From Trichomonas vaginalis G3 (Eukaryota; Parabasalia; Trichomonadida; Trichomonadidae): a stretch of DNA of 64,000 bases. The position numbers and the translations under genes are program-made. Under the pieces are notes generated by a model. It worked only from the letters and a program-made list of their open reading frames with translations, ran no database searches and was not told the DNA's origin. The stretch is from the NCBI RefSeq assembly GCF_026262505.1, contig NC_067203.1:26951411-27015410 (forward strand), in the 5' to 3' direction. Each line of letters starts with the position of its first letter. The first letter of the stretch is position 1. Shown here in pieces: positions 48,148-58,115 of this stretch.

Positions 48148-49186
48148 AAACCAAAAAAATTGTTATAATTTAAATGAAGAAGTAATTTAAAACGATTTTA
48201 TTTATGATCAAATCCATTTTAATAGAATTTATATACTATTCATCTATTAGTAAACACTACCGTATATTATTTTTTAAGCTATCTTATTTTTTGAACTTTT
48301 ATTCAAATCTTTGGTCGCAAGAAGAATTGCATGATAAATAAAAACATTTAATCAAAGTCAATTTTATTTTTCATATTCAAATGGACTGAGTGTTAACATT
48401 TAACATTTTTTGCTAATTGTCGTCAAAAATTAGGCGTAAAGCAAAAATTGATATTTCATATGGTTTTATGATAGATAAGCATTATATTCCCACTCATTAT
48501 ATTCGTAAATTTTGAGGTTTATCCTTCGCTTTTAAGATCATTGAATTTGATTTTTATATAAAATAGTTATATATTAGAAAATAATATGTGTTTATGTGAT
48601 ATTATTTTTCAGAAGATTTTGTGTTCTTCTTCAAAATTTTATTTTTTTATTAAAAAGAATCTTTACAAAATATACATTTACTTTAATTAATATTTAAAAA
48701 CGTGCTCTATCAAAAGTTCCAAAAATTCAATATTTTAGCTTTTCTGAGGTGTCACTTTTGATGAATTTCTGTTTACAACAATATTAAATTTTAGTGAATG
48801 TCATTCTATTTTGATAAATTTGCGATAAAGATTTTTATCATCCGAAATCTGAACCGCAACAATATTTGATAAATATATGTATTTATATATATAAAATAAG
48901 ATATTTGATTTTTATATTTCGCATGATACTTTGAATGGATGATCGGCATAAAGATTTTTTTATCATCCGAAATCTGAACCGCAACAATATTTGATAAATA
49001 TATGTATTTATATATAAAATAAGATATTTGATTTTTATATTTCGCATGATACTTTGAATGGATGATCGGCATAAAGATTTTTTTTATCATCCGAAATCTG
49101 AACCGCAACAATATTTGATAAATATATATATTAAGTTGCATCTAATTCAAAATTGATAAATAATTTTTAATTACTTTATTTATATT
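48148..49186. other. Host intergenic DNA with a 123-bp tandem repeat
   Basis: AT-rich DNA without a gene. At 48825-49140 a unit of 123 bp occurs 2.6 times (starts at 48825, 48948 and 49071), with the cores TCATCCGAAATCTGAACCGC and TTCGCATGATACTTTGAATG. Units differ by only a few bases. The apparent open frame through it is a product of the period being a multiple of three. Confidence 0.75.
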
Positions 49187-52100
49187 AGAGGTAGGGCAAC
49201 GATAGAAAATTTTTGGAAAAAAAGTTCGGAGATCTTAAACGTATCATATTCCCTGCATGGTTTGGTATCTTCCGCCATGCGTTGTGCCAAACATATTGAC
49301 ACTTTCCAATAATTAATTTATGGTATGAGTCACAGAGTTAGATTATAAAAAGAAAGTAAATAATTGCAATTAGAAATCATATATGTCGGAAATCAAATGT
49401 TGATGAGCAGAAACCTTTTACTCATCATAAAAGAGATAAATCACTAAAGATTTGTATACATTAAAATTTGATATTTGGTGCTCGAAAACTGTCTGATGGG
49501 ACTCCTCCAAAATGAACCAATCTATCGCTGAGGACCAAATTAGATGATGTGGATGGTGTATTCTCTAATTCTAACTTAGGAAGAATGGGAACAAAACGAA
49601 TGACGACAACAACATGTCAAACATAGATTAAATATCTATGAATCAATAAAGTATACGTGCATTGAAGGTGATAACAATCACTTGAGGCTTATAACTCTTT
49701 GACTAAATTATGCAATAATTAAATATAATCATTTTTATATTTTTATACTGATAGTAATTAATATACTATCCTGCTTAATAAATGGTATGATCAAATTTGT
49801 TTGAAAATTTAATTATGTATATGAAACTATGTCTTCTATATAAAAATCAAAATTTTCGGACGAACCTAGATTGAACCTTTATGAAAATCTATCATTTTTG
49901 TTAATTGAGTTAATATGAATCTTTTACATATGTATATATAGCATTGATAGCTTATATAATCATGGTTTATTCCATATTAACATATTTTTTCAGTTAAATT
50001 TGTTAATAATATCATGTAACAAATTAATTCAAGATTAGAATGTCTACAAAATGCTAACAAATAAGAACAAAATACGATTTCTCGACTTAAATTTTAATAT
50101 GGAGTAGTTTTTCGTTTAAATCTAATTAAAAATGAATAAAAACTTATCTTGTACTATTTCATTCAAAGATTTTAATAATGTAAATCATGCATTTTCATAA
50201 TTCAGTACAGTTCTTTTTAGAATTAAAGTTGATGAGGATGATATTTGTGATTTAAAATAATTTGTTAATGTTCACCTTTTATTCATCACCTTGTGGTATG
50301 CCCTAAAGCAATAGCATTATCAATTCTGCTGAATTGATCAACTCAAATTCCAAAAAAAAATTCAAAATTTCAAAAATGAAATTAACAATTTGAATTTTTC
50401 ACATGAAAAAATAATTTCGAAAAAAATTTGGAAAATCAAAGTATTTGATAATTAGTCAAATAATCAATTTACATCGTTTTTACTCATAAAAAACAACTAA
50501 TTTTTGATTTTGATATCATATTTGATAAATACTCATTCCAGAGTTGACGTAATGTATTAATTATTGTTAGAGATATTGCTTTCGCAGCAAAATTCTTATT
50601 TCATGAAAGAAAAAAAAAATGATTTTATTCCAACAAAAACAAGTAAACAGATGAATGGAAACGTACTATATTTTCATAAATGTAGTAATCAGCGTGTCAG
50701 CTTTTGTTTATCATGTTCGAGTCAAAATGTATTAACTTGTAATAAGAAATATTCGAAGATTATATGAAGTATTGAGCATTCTTTGTAGAAATATTTGTAA
50801 TTCATTACTAACATATATAATAAAGTTGTTTTTTTTTCCTTATTGCAATAATTTTGTCTGATTTTAATAACTTTTCATGTATACGAGTTGTGTGAATATG
50901 CATCATAATATGCGTAAATATACTTATTTGCGACGAATAATGTGGTTGCATAATGGAGGTGCTAAATTTTGATTTTTAATATGGGGCTTTGGTATGTATA
51001 ATCATGTTCTTATCTCAACGTAGGAGTATTGGTGCAATATGATTAAAATTTACGAGGTTGATCTTAAATTGAATAATTCTGGAGTATAAATCACAATGCA
51101 GCTAATTCTATGTTAAAGATAGATACAGATTGTAGTAATCAATTAGGGAGTACAAATTCATTCTTTCATTTCTGTCGTATTGAGCAGAAAGGAAGAGATC
51201 ATAACCCTAGGAAAAAAAGCCCAAATTTGTCACTTTTCATAGTACGTTAAACTCAATTCGCTCGGCGAATGCCGAGCACACGTACTCATCATTCAACATA
51301 ATATTCTCATTCTTTGGTTATTATAGTGCCAGACAACACAAGATTTCAAAGAATTACTTGAGTTTTTCAATTAATCTTAATCCGATTTTAGATTTATCGA
51401 GAACTCCATCATCACAATCACATACTTCAGTGCGGTAACTACAATTATCCATATACAGAAGGAAGTTCTTTTCGAACAACTCATTTGGAGTCTGTTTTGG
51501 AAAGAACTTCTTTCTGTCCGACTTAATTTCATAGTTCCTGATCAACCAAAAGACAGAAACCACACACTATCTACTTAGGAAAGGAGTTCTTTCTAAATCT
51601 TCCTTAAATTGAGATTTTACGAGAGATAACCCTTCTATTGCACTTAAAAATGAACATTTTGATATCTTTAGTATCACACATGGTCATATATAGTATTTCA
51701 TCTACATAAATACATTCATCTTTCGAAGTCTCTCATTAAATGGGAGGCTTCGAAAGATGAATCGTTTTATTCATACAACTTTAAATCTCGAACACATTTA
51801 GAGAGTGAGTATATCATTTTATTCTTGTTTTGAGTTTATTCTGATTCAAAATTGCAGTGAAAACAGAAGTTCACACATCATATCTGAATGTGAGCTCATC
51901 TATACTTATACGATCTCAATACCTCCACTCTAAGCATAAGAGGTGAAGTTATATAAAAATTATCAGATGCGTTGAAGTCTCAAAAGAATTGCCTGAATGC
52001 TTGTTTCATATTTGTCCAAGTAGTTTCAATGAATAAATGTATTGTTTTTTATAATTTCGATTTATTTTTAGAAAATATTCAATATAAACCTTTATTGTGT

Positions 52101-52586
52101 TATTTACATCTCATAAATTCTCTGTCTAAATCATATAAAAGCGCGTTTTACCCCTATGAATCAAGAAATTCATTCAATATTCATGGTATATTTATTAAAT
52201 TTATACGATTTACTAATAATCAATATTATATCCTCATAAATAGCAATATATTTTGGTAATCTATGATAATCATATACAATATTTGAAATCAAATTTTCAT
52301 TAGTTTAGGTTCCTTGTTAATAGTAAACCATTATATTTATTACTAATAATAAAATCTATGTGTCGTATTGAAATTCAATAAAATTACTTATTCGGTCCAA
52401 AAAAACAAATTAGATAAAATTTTTCTTTTTTTATGTAATTTTTGTTTTTCATTTTTCTCAAGATCCTAAGTTATGTTCTAACTTTTGACATCATATCCTA
52501 TCATGCTAGGCTATATATTATAGCATATCCAAAAGGCAAGGAAATCTATCAGAGAAGCCTTTTTGACCTATCGTTGCCCTACCTCT
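49187..52586. mobile_element. DNA transposon-like element with 19-bp inverted ends (3.4 kb)
   Basis: The ends are perfect inverted copies of AGAGGTAGGGCAACGATAG (49187-49205; 52568-52586). TTTATATT flanks it flush on both sides (49179-49186 and 52587-52594), an 8-bp target duplication as made by hAT elements. The 3.4-kb interior is AT-rich with no recognisable transposase; an open stretch at 51354-51560 (minus) lacks an ATG and a known motif. It contains hairpins at 51260-51277 (7-bp stem, GAAT loop), 51462-51510 (10-bp stem) and 51714-51762 (perfect 15-bp stem, ATTCATCTTTCGAAG). Probably non-autonomous or a decayed master copy. Confidence 0.65.
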
Positions 52587-52719
52587 TTTATATTATTCAT
52601 ATTTATTTTATTTATATACTAATAAAGTTATATTATTTGATATTGTTTGATATCTATAATTAAAGCATGAAAATCTATTCATAATTAATAATTTGACAAT
52701 ATTTGACACTTTTTTGACG

Positions 52720-53397
52720 GGAGATTTGTAAATTGTCAAATCTCCTTTTTCGTTTATTAGAATGCGAAGCAAAGTTCGCCAGAAAGACCGGGAAGGGGGT
52801 CCTTTCTCAAGGTCAGGGCCCCCTTCTAGTCTTTCTGGTGCCGGAAGGAGCGCTTCTGACCTGTCTGGGCGCTCCTTCCGGCATCATCTTTGCATTTCGC
52901 AATTGTCGCGGCAAGTGCATTCTGGCACCGCAGGTGCACTTGCCGCGACCTACAATTGCGAGTGTCTGCTGCTCAGCCCCGGATTCGCAGCAGACACTCG
53001 CAATGCGAAGCAAAGTTCGCCAGAAAGACCGGGAAGGGGATCCTTTCTCAAGGTCAGGGCCCCTTCCAATCTTTCCAGAATCGTCGTTTTACTTATTTTG
53101 ACGAATCTAGTCAAAGCTATCCGTCATTTGAACGATCTCCACACATTCGTCAAATTTGAATGTTAACGAGGTTCTGACCTCTGATGAGGCCAGAGCTTCG
53201 TTTTGTAAGCTTCCCAGAGCCGGATTCCTCTCCTGCCGCCCGGGATCAGGGCGGCATTTGAGAAATCCGGCCCTGAGAACTGTAGACGAGGCTCTGGCCT
53301 CAGCAGAGGTCAGAGCCTGTGATTTTATGTCTTTCAGAGCTGAGTTCTTTTCAGTCCATCATCAATATTGACAAACTGAAAAAAAACTCAGCTCTGA
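52720..53397. repeat. GC-rich cluster of about ten consecutive hairpins
   Basis: A row of inverted repeats lies in otherwise AT-rich DNA: 52720-52745, 52779-52838, 52840-52882 (14-bp stem GCCGGAAGGAGCGC), 52898-52960 (14-bp inner stem TCGCGGCAAGTGCA), 52955-53004 (stem CGAGTGTCTGCTGC, extended to 18 bp), 53020-53078, 53097-53154, 53165-53202, 53215-53275 (with inner GCCGCCC/GGGCGGC), 53289-53318 and 53335-53396. The second and sixth are copies of one unit (52761-52838 and 53002-53078). Loops are about 4-40 nt. The whole stretch has no start-to-stop gene with family likeness; open frames through it are not supported. Confidence 0.8.
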
Positions 53398-53612
53398 GAA
53401 TTTTCGGCGTCCAGACCCGGTTGAAAGTCTGTGAGCATTTTTTTTTCGCTAACTGCGAAAGGATTAGCCTCTACTCATAGACTAATCGCATTAAAAATAT
53501 TAATAAAAAATTGAATTAATTTTTATCGTTTTCTATTCAAAAAGAGAATATATTTTTGATATTTAATTTGTTATATTCAATAAGTGCTTTTTAATGCAAA
53601 TGGAATTGAATA
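53398..53612. other. Short intergenic spacer
   Basis: AT-rich DNA between the hairpin cluster and the MITE. Two weak further foldbacks, TCGCTAACTGCGA and GATTAGCCTCTACTCATAGACTAATC in outline (outer arms GATTAG/CTAATC), follow the cluster near 53447-53490. Nothing else is seen. Confidence 0.4.
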
Positions 53613-54222
53613 GACCTATTTATAAATAGCAGTGAATTTATAAATATACCCCCTTATTTGGAATTTCCAATTAATTGGAAAAACCGTCGCAATTGGAAAT
53701 ATTGCGAGATTGGAATTTCCAATCTCTCAATTGGAAATTCCAAATAAGTTTTTATTTGGAAATTCCAATTCATTTGGAAATTATAAATAAAATCTCAATT
53801 GTGAATTAGAAATGGAAATCGGAAATATGCCCTATATTGTCTTATTAAACAAAACAAAATTTTTGTTGAATTTAAAATTTGATAAAATGCAATAGTTTTT
53901 AAATGTAATATATACTAATTAAATTTTTACATTCACCTATAGTATAATCAAAATACTCTGGTTTTTCCAATTTCCAATTTCTTTTTTCTAATTTCCAAAA
54001 GCCCTTATATTTCCAAACATAAGGGTATTCATAAATAAGGTATCTTATTTATAATTTCCAAATGAATTGGAATTTCCAAATAAAAACTTATTTGGAATTT
54101 CCAATTGAGAGATTGGAAATTCCAATCTCGCAATATTTCCAATTGCGACGGTTTTTCCAATTAATTGGAAATTCCAAATAAGGGGGTATATTTATAAATT
54201 CACTGCTATTTATAAATAGGTC
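53613..54222. mobile_element. MITE with perfect 178-bp terminal inverted repeats (610 bp)
   Basis: Positions 53613-53790 and 54045-54222 are, base for base as far as I can read, exact reverse complements. TA flanks both ends (53611-53612, 54223-54224), as with Tc1/mariner-type insertion. Each arm starts GACCTATTTATAAATAG and holds several smaller palindromes built on TTGGAAATTCCAA or GGAATTTCC. The 254-bp middle is non-coding. The perfect arms suggest a recent insertion or continuing gene conversion between them. Confidence 0.85.
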
Positions 54223-54293
54223 TAATAGAAAATTTCCAAATTAATTTTAATTTTAAAAAAATGAATATAAAAATTAAGATTTTTATAATATTT

Positions 54294-55408
54294 TAGGGTT
54301 GTTAGATTCCTGACGATAGGTGTCTTGGAAGATTTGCCTGGTGTCATCACAGTGTCTTTAAATCAAAAATTTTATTTTGAAGTTAGTTTTATTGATTTTT
54401 CAATAAAAAACATTTCTAAAACAAGAAAATAAAACGATAAAATATTTATATTTTATATAAGGATCTTATATATTTAAAATAAATATCATTTTATTTTTTT
54501 CATTGGTGTCTGTCAAACCATAATACACTATTCAAAAATTCAATGTGTCTTGCGGTTTCAAAAGACACCTTCAAATTGAACGATAGCACAGACACTATTG
54601 AATTTTACCCATTGTATTTAGTTTTTACCCTTTTTATTTTTAAGAATTAATGACTGAAACAGCCGTTTTGCTATGACCTCAATCACTTTTATTTATTATT
54701 TTAAATATTATTTAATTTTATTATTTGAATAGGCCAACTTATATTTGAGAAGCTCAATTTGAGACCACTTAATACATTGAAATATCATAAATATTGAAAT
54801 ATTAAAAAGTGTATTTCAAAATATTGAAATTATAAAAATTTATAATACTGAAATTGAGACAAATTAATAAATTCAATGTGTTTTTTTTGAAATAACTCTC
54901 AAATATTATTTTTTTGTTTATTTAATGATGAATAAATATGATTGCTTTAGTCAATCATAAAAACTAATTTAAGTTTAAAATAATGAAAGGATAATTTGAT
55001 CATTTTTTAAAATACAATTATTTTTGATGATTTGCAAGAATCTTTGAAAAGAATATAATATATGTTCTATTTTTGTAAAATTTATCCAAATCATATATTA
55101 CATAAATTACGATTAAAACGATGAAAGAACCAAAAAGTGTGTTTTGTGTTTTGTTGTTGCGTGTTGGATGCGGGATCCTGTTATTTCCGAAATCGACAAA
55201 AAATTTGGAAATTTAATTTCCGAAATCGAAATTATATTAATGTTTTTAATATTCTTATATCAAAAGGATTAAAGTTCATTAAGAGAAAAACAATTCTTCT
55301 TCTTCAATCTATTGGCGCATTTATTTCTACACGCCAATAAGGAAGGGAAAATTATAAGACACCATGGTGTCTTCAAAACGCTAATTTTTGATATTTTTAA
55401 CAACCCTA
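54294..55408. mobile_element. hAT-like non-autonomous element (1.1 kb)
   Basis: The ends are inverted copies of TAGGGTTGTTA (54294-54304, 55398-55408), close to the hAT tip consensus (C/T)AGGG. TAATATTT flanks both sides flush (54286-54293, 55409-55416), giving an 8-bp duplication. The interior is non-coding, with the word GTGTCTT or its complement repeated several times, a perfect 18-bp palindrome AAGACACCATGGTGTCTT at 55356-55373 and a hairpin TATTGGCG/CGCCAATA at 55310-55339. No transposase is seen. Confidence 0.7.
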
Positions 55409-56090
55409 TAATATTTTGAGAGAATTGAGAATTTTTTTAACCAAGAAAGCTATTTAAAATAATTTCTAACTTTGAATTGAATTCAATCCGTCTATTTTGA
55501 CCATAATTAAAGGTTCAAAATCATATAACTGAGAGAAAAACATATGTATTATCAATTAAATTAAGAATATATGAAAGATACATGAGGATTCCAGCAAGCC
55601 AGCCTACAAGTATAATTTTTTCAATTCGAATGAAATTTAAAATTATAACTTAGCTCATTACGATTAGAATAGATTTATCTCTAGGAAAGACACTTAGTCC
55701 CCATCGTATTCAGCCAAATTGTGATTTCTTAATTGATAACATTTATAAATTGAACCAATTTGGGCATACATCCTTAGAAATACAATATCCAGATATGGAT
55801 ATGACATATCTAGTGATGTGTGGCCAAATTGGATTAAATTGCAAATGAAATTTCAGATGAGACCTCAATTTGGCCAGACACTTTTGGTACTGAAGGTTTC
55901 TCCTAAAAATAGAACTATTCCACTGATATCAGACCAAATTATGTTTATATATTAAATCATTTTTTTTATTCTTTCAAATTTGTTTCAAATGCTGATATAT
56001 AAAATGTCACTATTTGCATATATCATTATATATATTTTTAGGCAAACAACGATTATTAATTATCTATGTCACTTTTTGAAAACTCAAAAT
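55409..56090. other. Host intergenic DNA, no gene recognised
   Basis: AT-rich DNA. Between 55710 and 55945 the word CCAAATTG or its complement CAATTTGG occurs at least four times, which may reflect an old decayed repeat. No open frame with family likeness. Confidence 0.45.
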
Positions 56091-56539
56091 GGAATGGGTT
56101 TCTCCAATATCCTCATCCACCCATTTCCGGCCCTATTTGAGTTTACAAACAAACTCAAATAGGGCTGTAAAAAATAAAATTATATTACAGCGGTCGCCTA
56201 TCTAATAAAGATAGGCGACCAAATTTCAAAATTTCACAAATACGATTAATTTACAAAATAATGGCAGCTACATATTTATATATGGCTGCCATTCGATATT
56301 TACCTTGTTTGAAGCTTGAATTTTCAGTTGGCTTCAATGAATTTTGAAGCCAACTGAAAATTCAAGCTTCAAACAAGGTAGATCGAAATTTACAATACTA
56401 TACGCAAAAAGTCTATTTGCTTTTGCTTTTGGGTGCGTCTGTCAAATTGTTTTGATAGTCCCATTCAAAAACAAAAGCAAATAGACTTTTTGCGTATTAA
56501 AATGGTAGGAATTCGCAAAGAAGTGCCTGCCATTTTAAT
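56091..56539. repeat. Second cluster of consecutive hairpins
   Basis: Six or seven foldbacks follow one another: 56091-56128 (AATGGGT/ACCCATT), 56130-56165 (perfect 15-bp stem GCCCTATTTGAGTTT), 56192-56220 (12-bp stem GGTCGCCTATCT), 56260-56293 (9-bp stem AATGGCAGC), 56301-56380 (perfect 37-bp stem with a 6-nt loop), 56400-56497 (perfect 26-bp outer stem beginning ATACGCAAAAAG) and 56496-56539 (14-bp stem with one G-U pair). Stem sequences are unrelated to each other. The Polinton 3 insertion lies about 110 bp beyond, right after a further ATACGCAAAA. Confidence 0.85.
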
Positions 56540-56644
56540 AATTGCACAAAAATTCAAACGATAAATCTTGTGAATATAATTTTTAACGATAAGATCTATT
56601 TTTAATACTACGTACATAATCGCCTCATATTTAAATTTATATAC

Positions 56645-56698
<54 letters not shown>

Positions 56699-56727
56699 TA
56701 GTGGGGCTTCCAGGGGCTGCGCCCCTT

Positions 56728-57650
56728 CTAGCCCCGAAGATGTTTAGTATAAAATGAGGTTTTTATTCGGAAAATTGTTAGTCTTCTGGTGTGAATTCGG
56801 AGGACTCTTCGTGTTTCTCTTCTTCGTGTTTCTCTTCTTCTTCCTCTTCCATTGCTTCTGGGAAGAAGTCTTCTTCTGGGTCGAAACATTATATAATGTG
56901 TAATGAATGACACATTATATCTTTGTTTGAGTTCGCTCTTGACAAAGAACTTAGTTCCAGGAATACAGAAGACTTCTGTGCGTTGGAAAAGCTGATGTCC
57001 TGGAACAAATTTGGCAATTAGAGACTTTTTTTCCGAATTGTTCAGGAGTTTCCATGACGACAGTAACAACATCTCCATCTGCGAGGTCTTGTTGTTGTTC
57101 GGAAAGGTAAAGAGCAATGATATAAATGGTTGCTGCGTTGAATTCGAGAAAGTCGAATTCAAATTGTGTGTCGTATAGCATTCAAACCATTTTGTACAGT
57201 TGTCTCCGAACTCGTCAACGTATTCATCTGGGTCATATCCGTAACTAAAGACTTGGAATTCGGCAATTGTCTTGTCGAATGACCGTTGGATGTTACGAGG
57301 AAGATTTTGACGAACTTGGTATAAAGTTCTCAACATTATAAGCTTAGTAAATGTTGGAAAATACTGAACTAAGACATCGCTAAGCTCAATTGGACTTGGA
57401 ATTGTCTTAGTAAGTTCAATTGAACTAGCAATTGCTTTGTTCAGAACTTCACAGAACTGAGTATTGTATGTAGCGTCTGGTTGTGTATTTTCTTCGGCGT
57501 CTTTGAGATATTTAGAGCAAATTTGTTGAAGAATTTCTCTTAATTCGCTGTTAGACTTTTTGGTGGTTATTCTAACGCTGTGCCGGTTCTTGGAGGTTGT
57601 GGGGCTTTGGCTTTGGTTAGCGGTTGAGAATTGTTAATGTTGGCTTCCAT
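56728..57650 (-). pseudogene. Unknown Polinton 3 left-end gene with acidic tail, broken
   Basis: It starts at ATG 57650 (MEANINNSQPLTKAKAPQ) and reads toward the element end, so its 3' part lies in the terminal inverted repeat; the same 3' part is seen inverted at about 125-235 in element 1. An N-terminal Pro/Thr-rich stretch is followed by a helical domain (YQVRQNLPRNIQRSFDKT, DPDEYVDEFGDNCTKWF); the end is Glu-rich. No family recognised. It is absent from the left end of element 2. Looks broken. Confidence 0.5.
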
Positions 57651-58115
57651 TAGACAAAAATAAACTGTTTTTTCGGACTACTCATAGAAAAGTTTAAAAT
57701 AAACCGTTTTCGTCAACGGTAACCCCCTCTATTTTTTTTTTTATTTAATAGTTACCGTTGGCAAACCGTTCCATCTCAAATATTGAATGAACTATAAACG
57801 TTTTTTGTTTTCTATATATACTTTTTTGTCCAACGGTAAAACTTTTTACACAACGGTTTTTGAGAGTCGTCGCCGTTGACTTTTTTGTAGAGCACTCAAA
57901 ATAGTATAACTTTGTCCGGACAAGTAAGGGTCTATCGTCGCTACAGGAAAAGTTACAGGCGTTCCAAGGAAGTATACTTTGAGAAGCCTTTCCCTTATAG
58001 AATGAGATAGGACGGTTATTTTACAAAACTGACAACACTTTGACCGAGTAGTTTTTGTGCTGAACAAAAGTGTCATATAAACATCTGTCAAAAACGCTTT
58101 TTAACTTCACTTAAA
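57651..58115. promoter_or_regulatory. Divergent intergenic region with ACCGTTG words
   Basis: It lies between the minus-strand left-end gene and the plus-strand coiled-coil gene. The word CAACGGT or its complement occurs about six times between 57705 and 57875; CAACGGTAAC at 57714-57723 and GTTACCGTTG at 57751-57760 form a 10-bp inverted pair around a T-rich loop. It may be a shared promoter or a replication signal. A minus-strand open frame at 57846-58091 has no recognisable motif and is not called. Confidence 0.45.

Noticed and set aside
48806-49141. Repetitive open frame of 111 codons
   Set aside because: It is a reading of the 123-bp tandem repeat, whose period is divisible by three; composition is not that of a gene.
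50564-52663. Several short open frames in the interior of the 3.4-kb element
   Set aside because: None shows DDE or other transposase motifs; composition equals that of the surrounding AT-rich DNA.
52733-53371. Overlapping open frames of 66-134 codons on both strands in the hairpin cluster
   Set aside because: They arise from the GC-rich inverted repeats, overlap one another in several frames and contain no recognisable domain.
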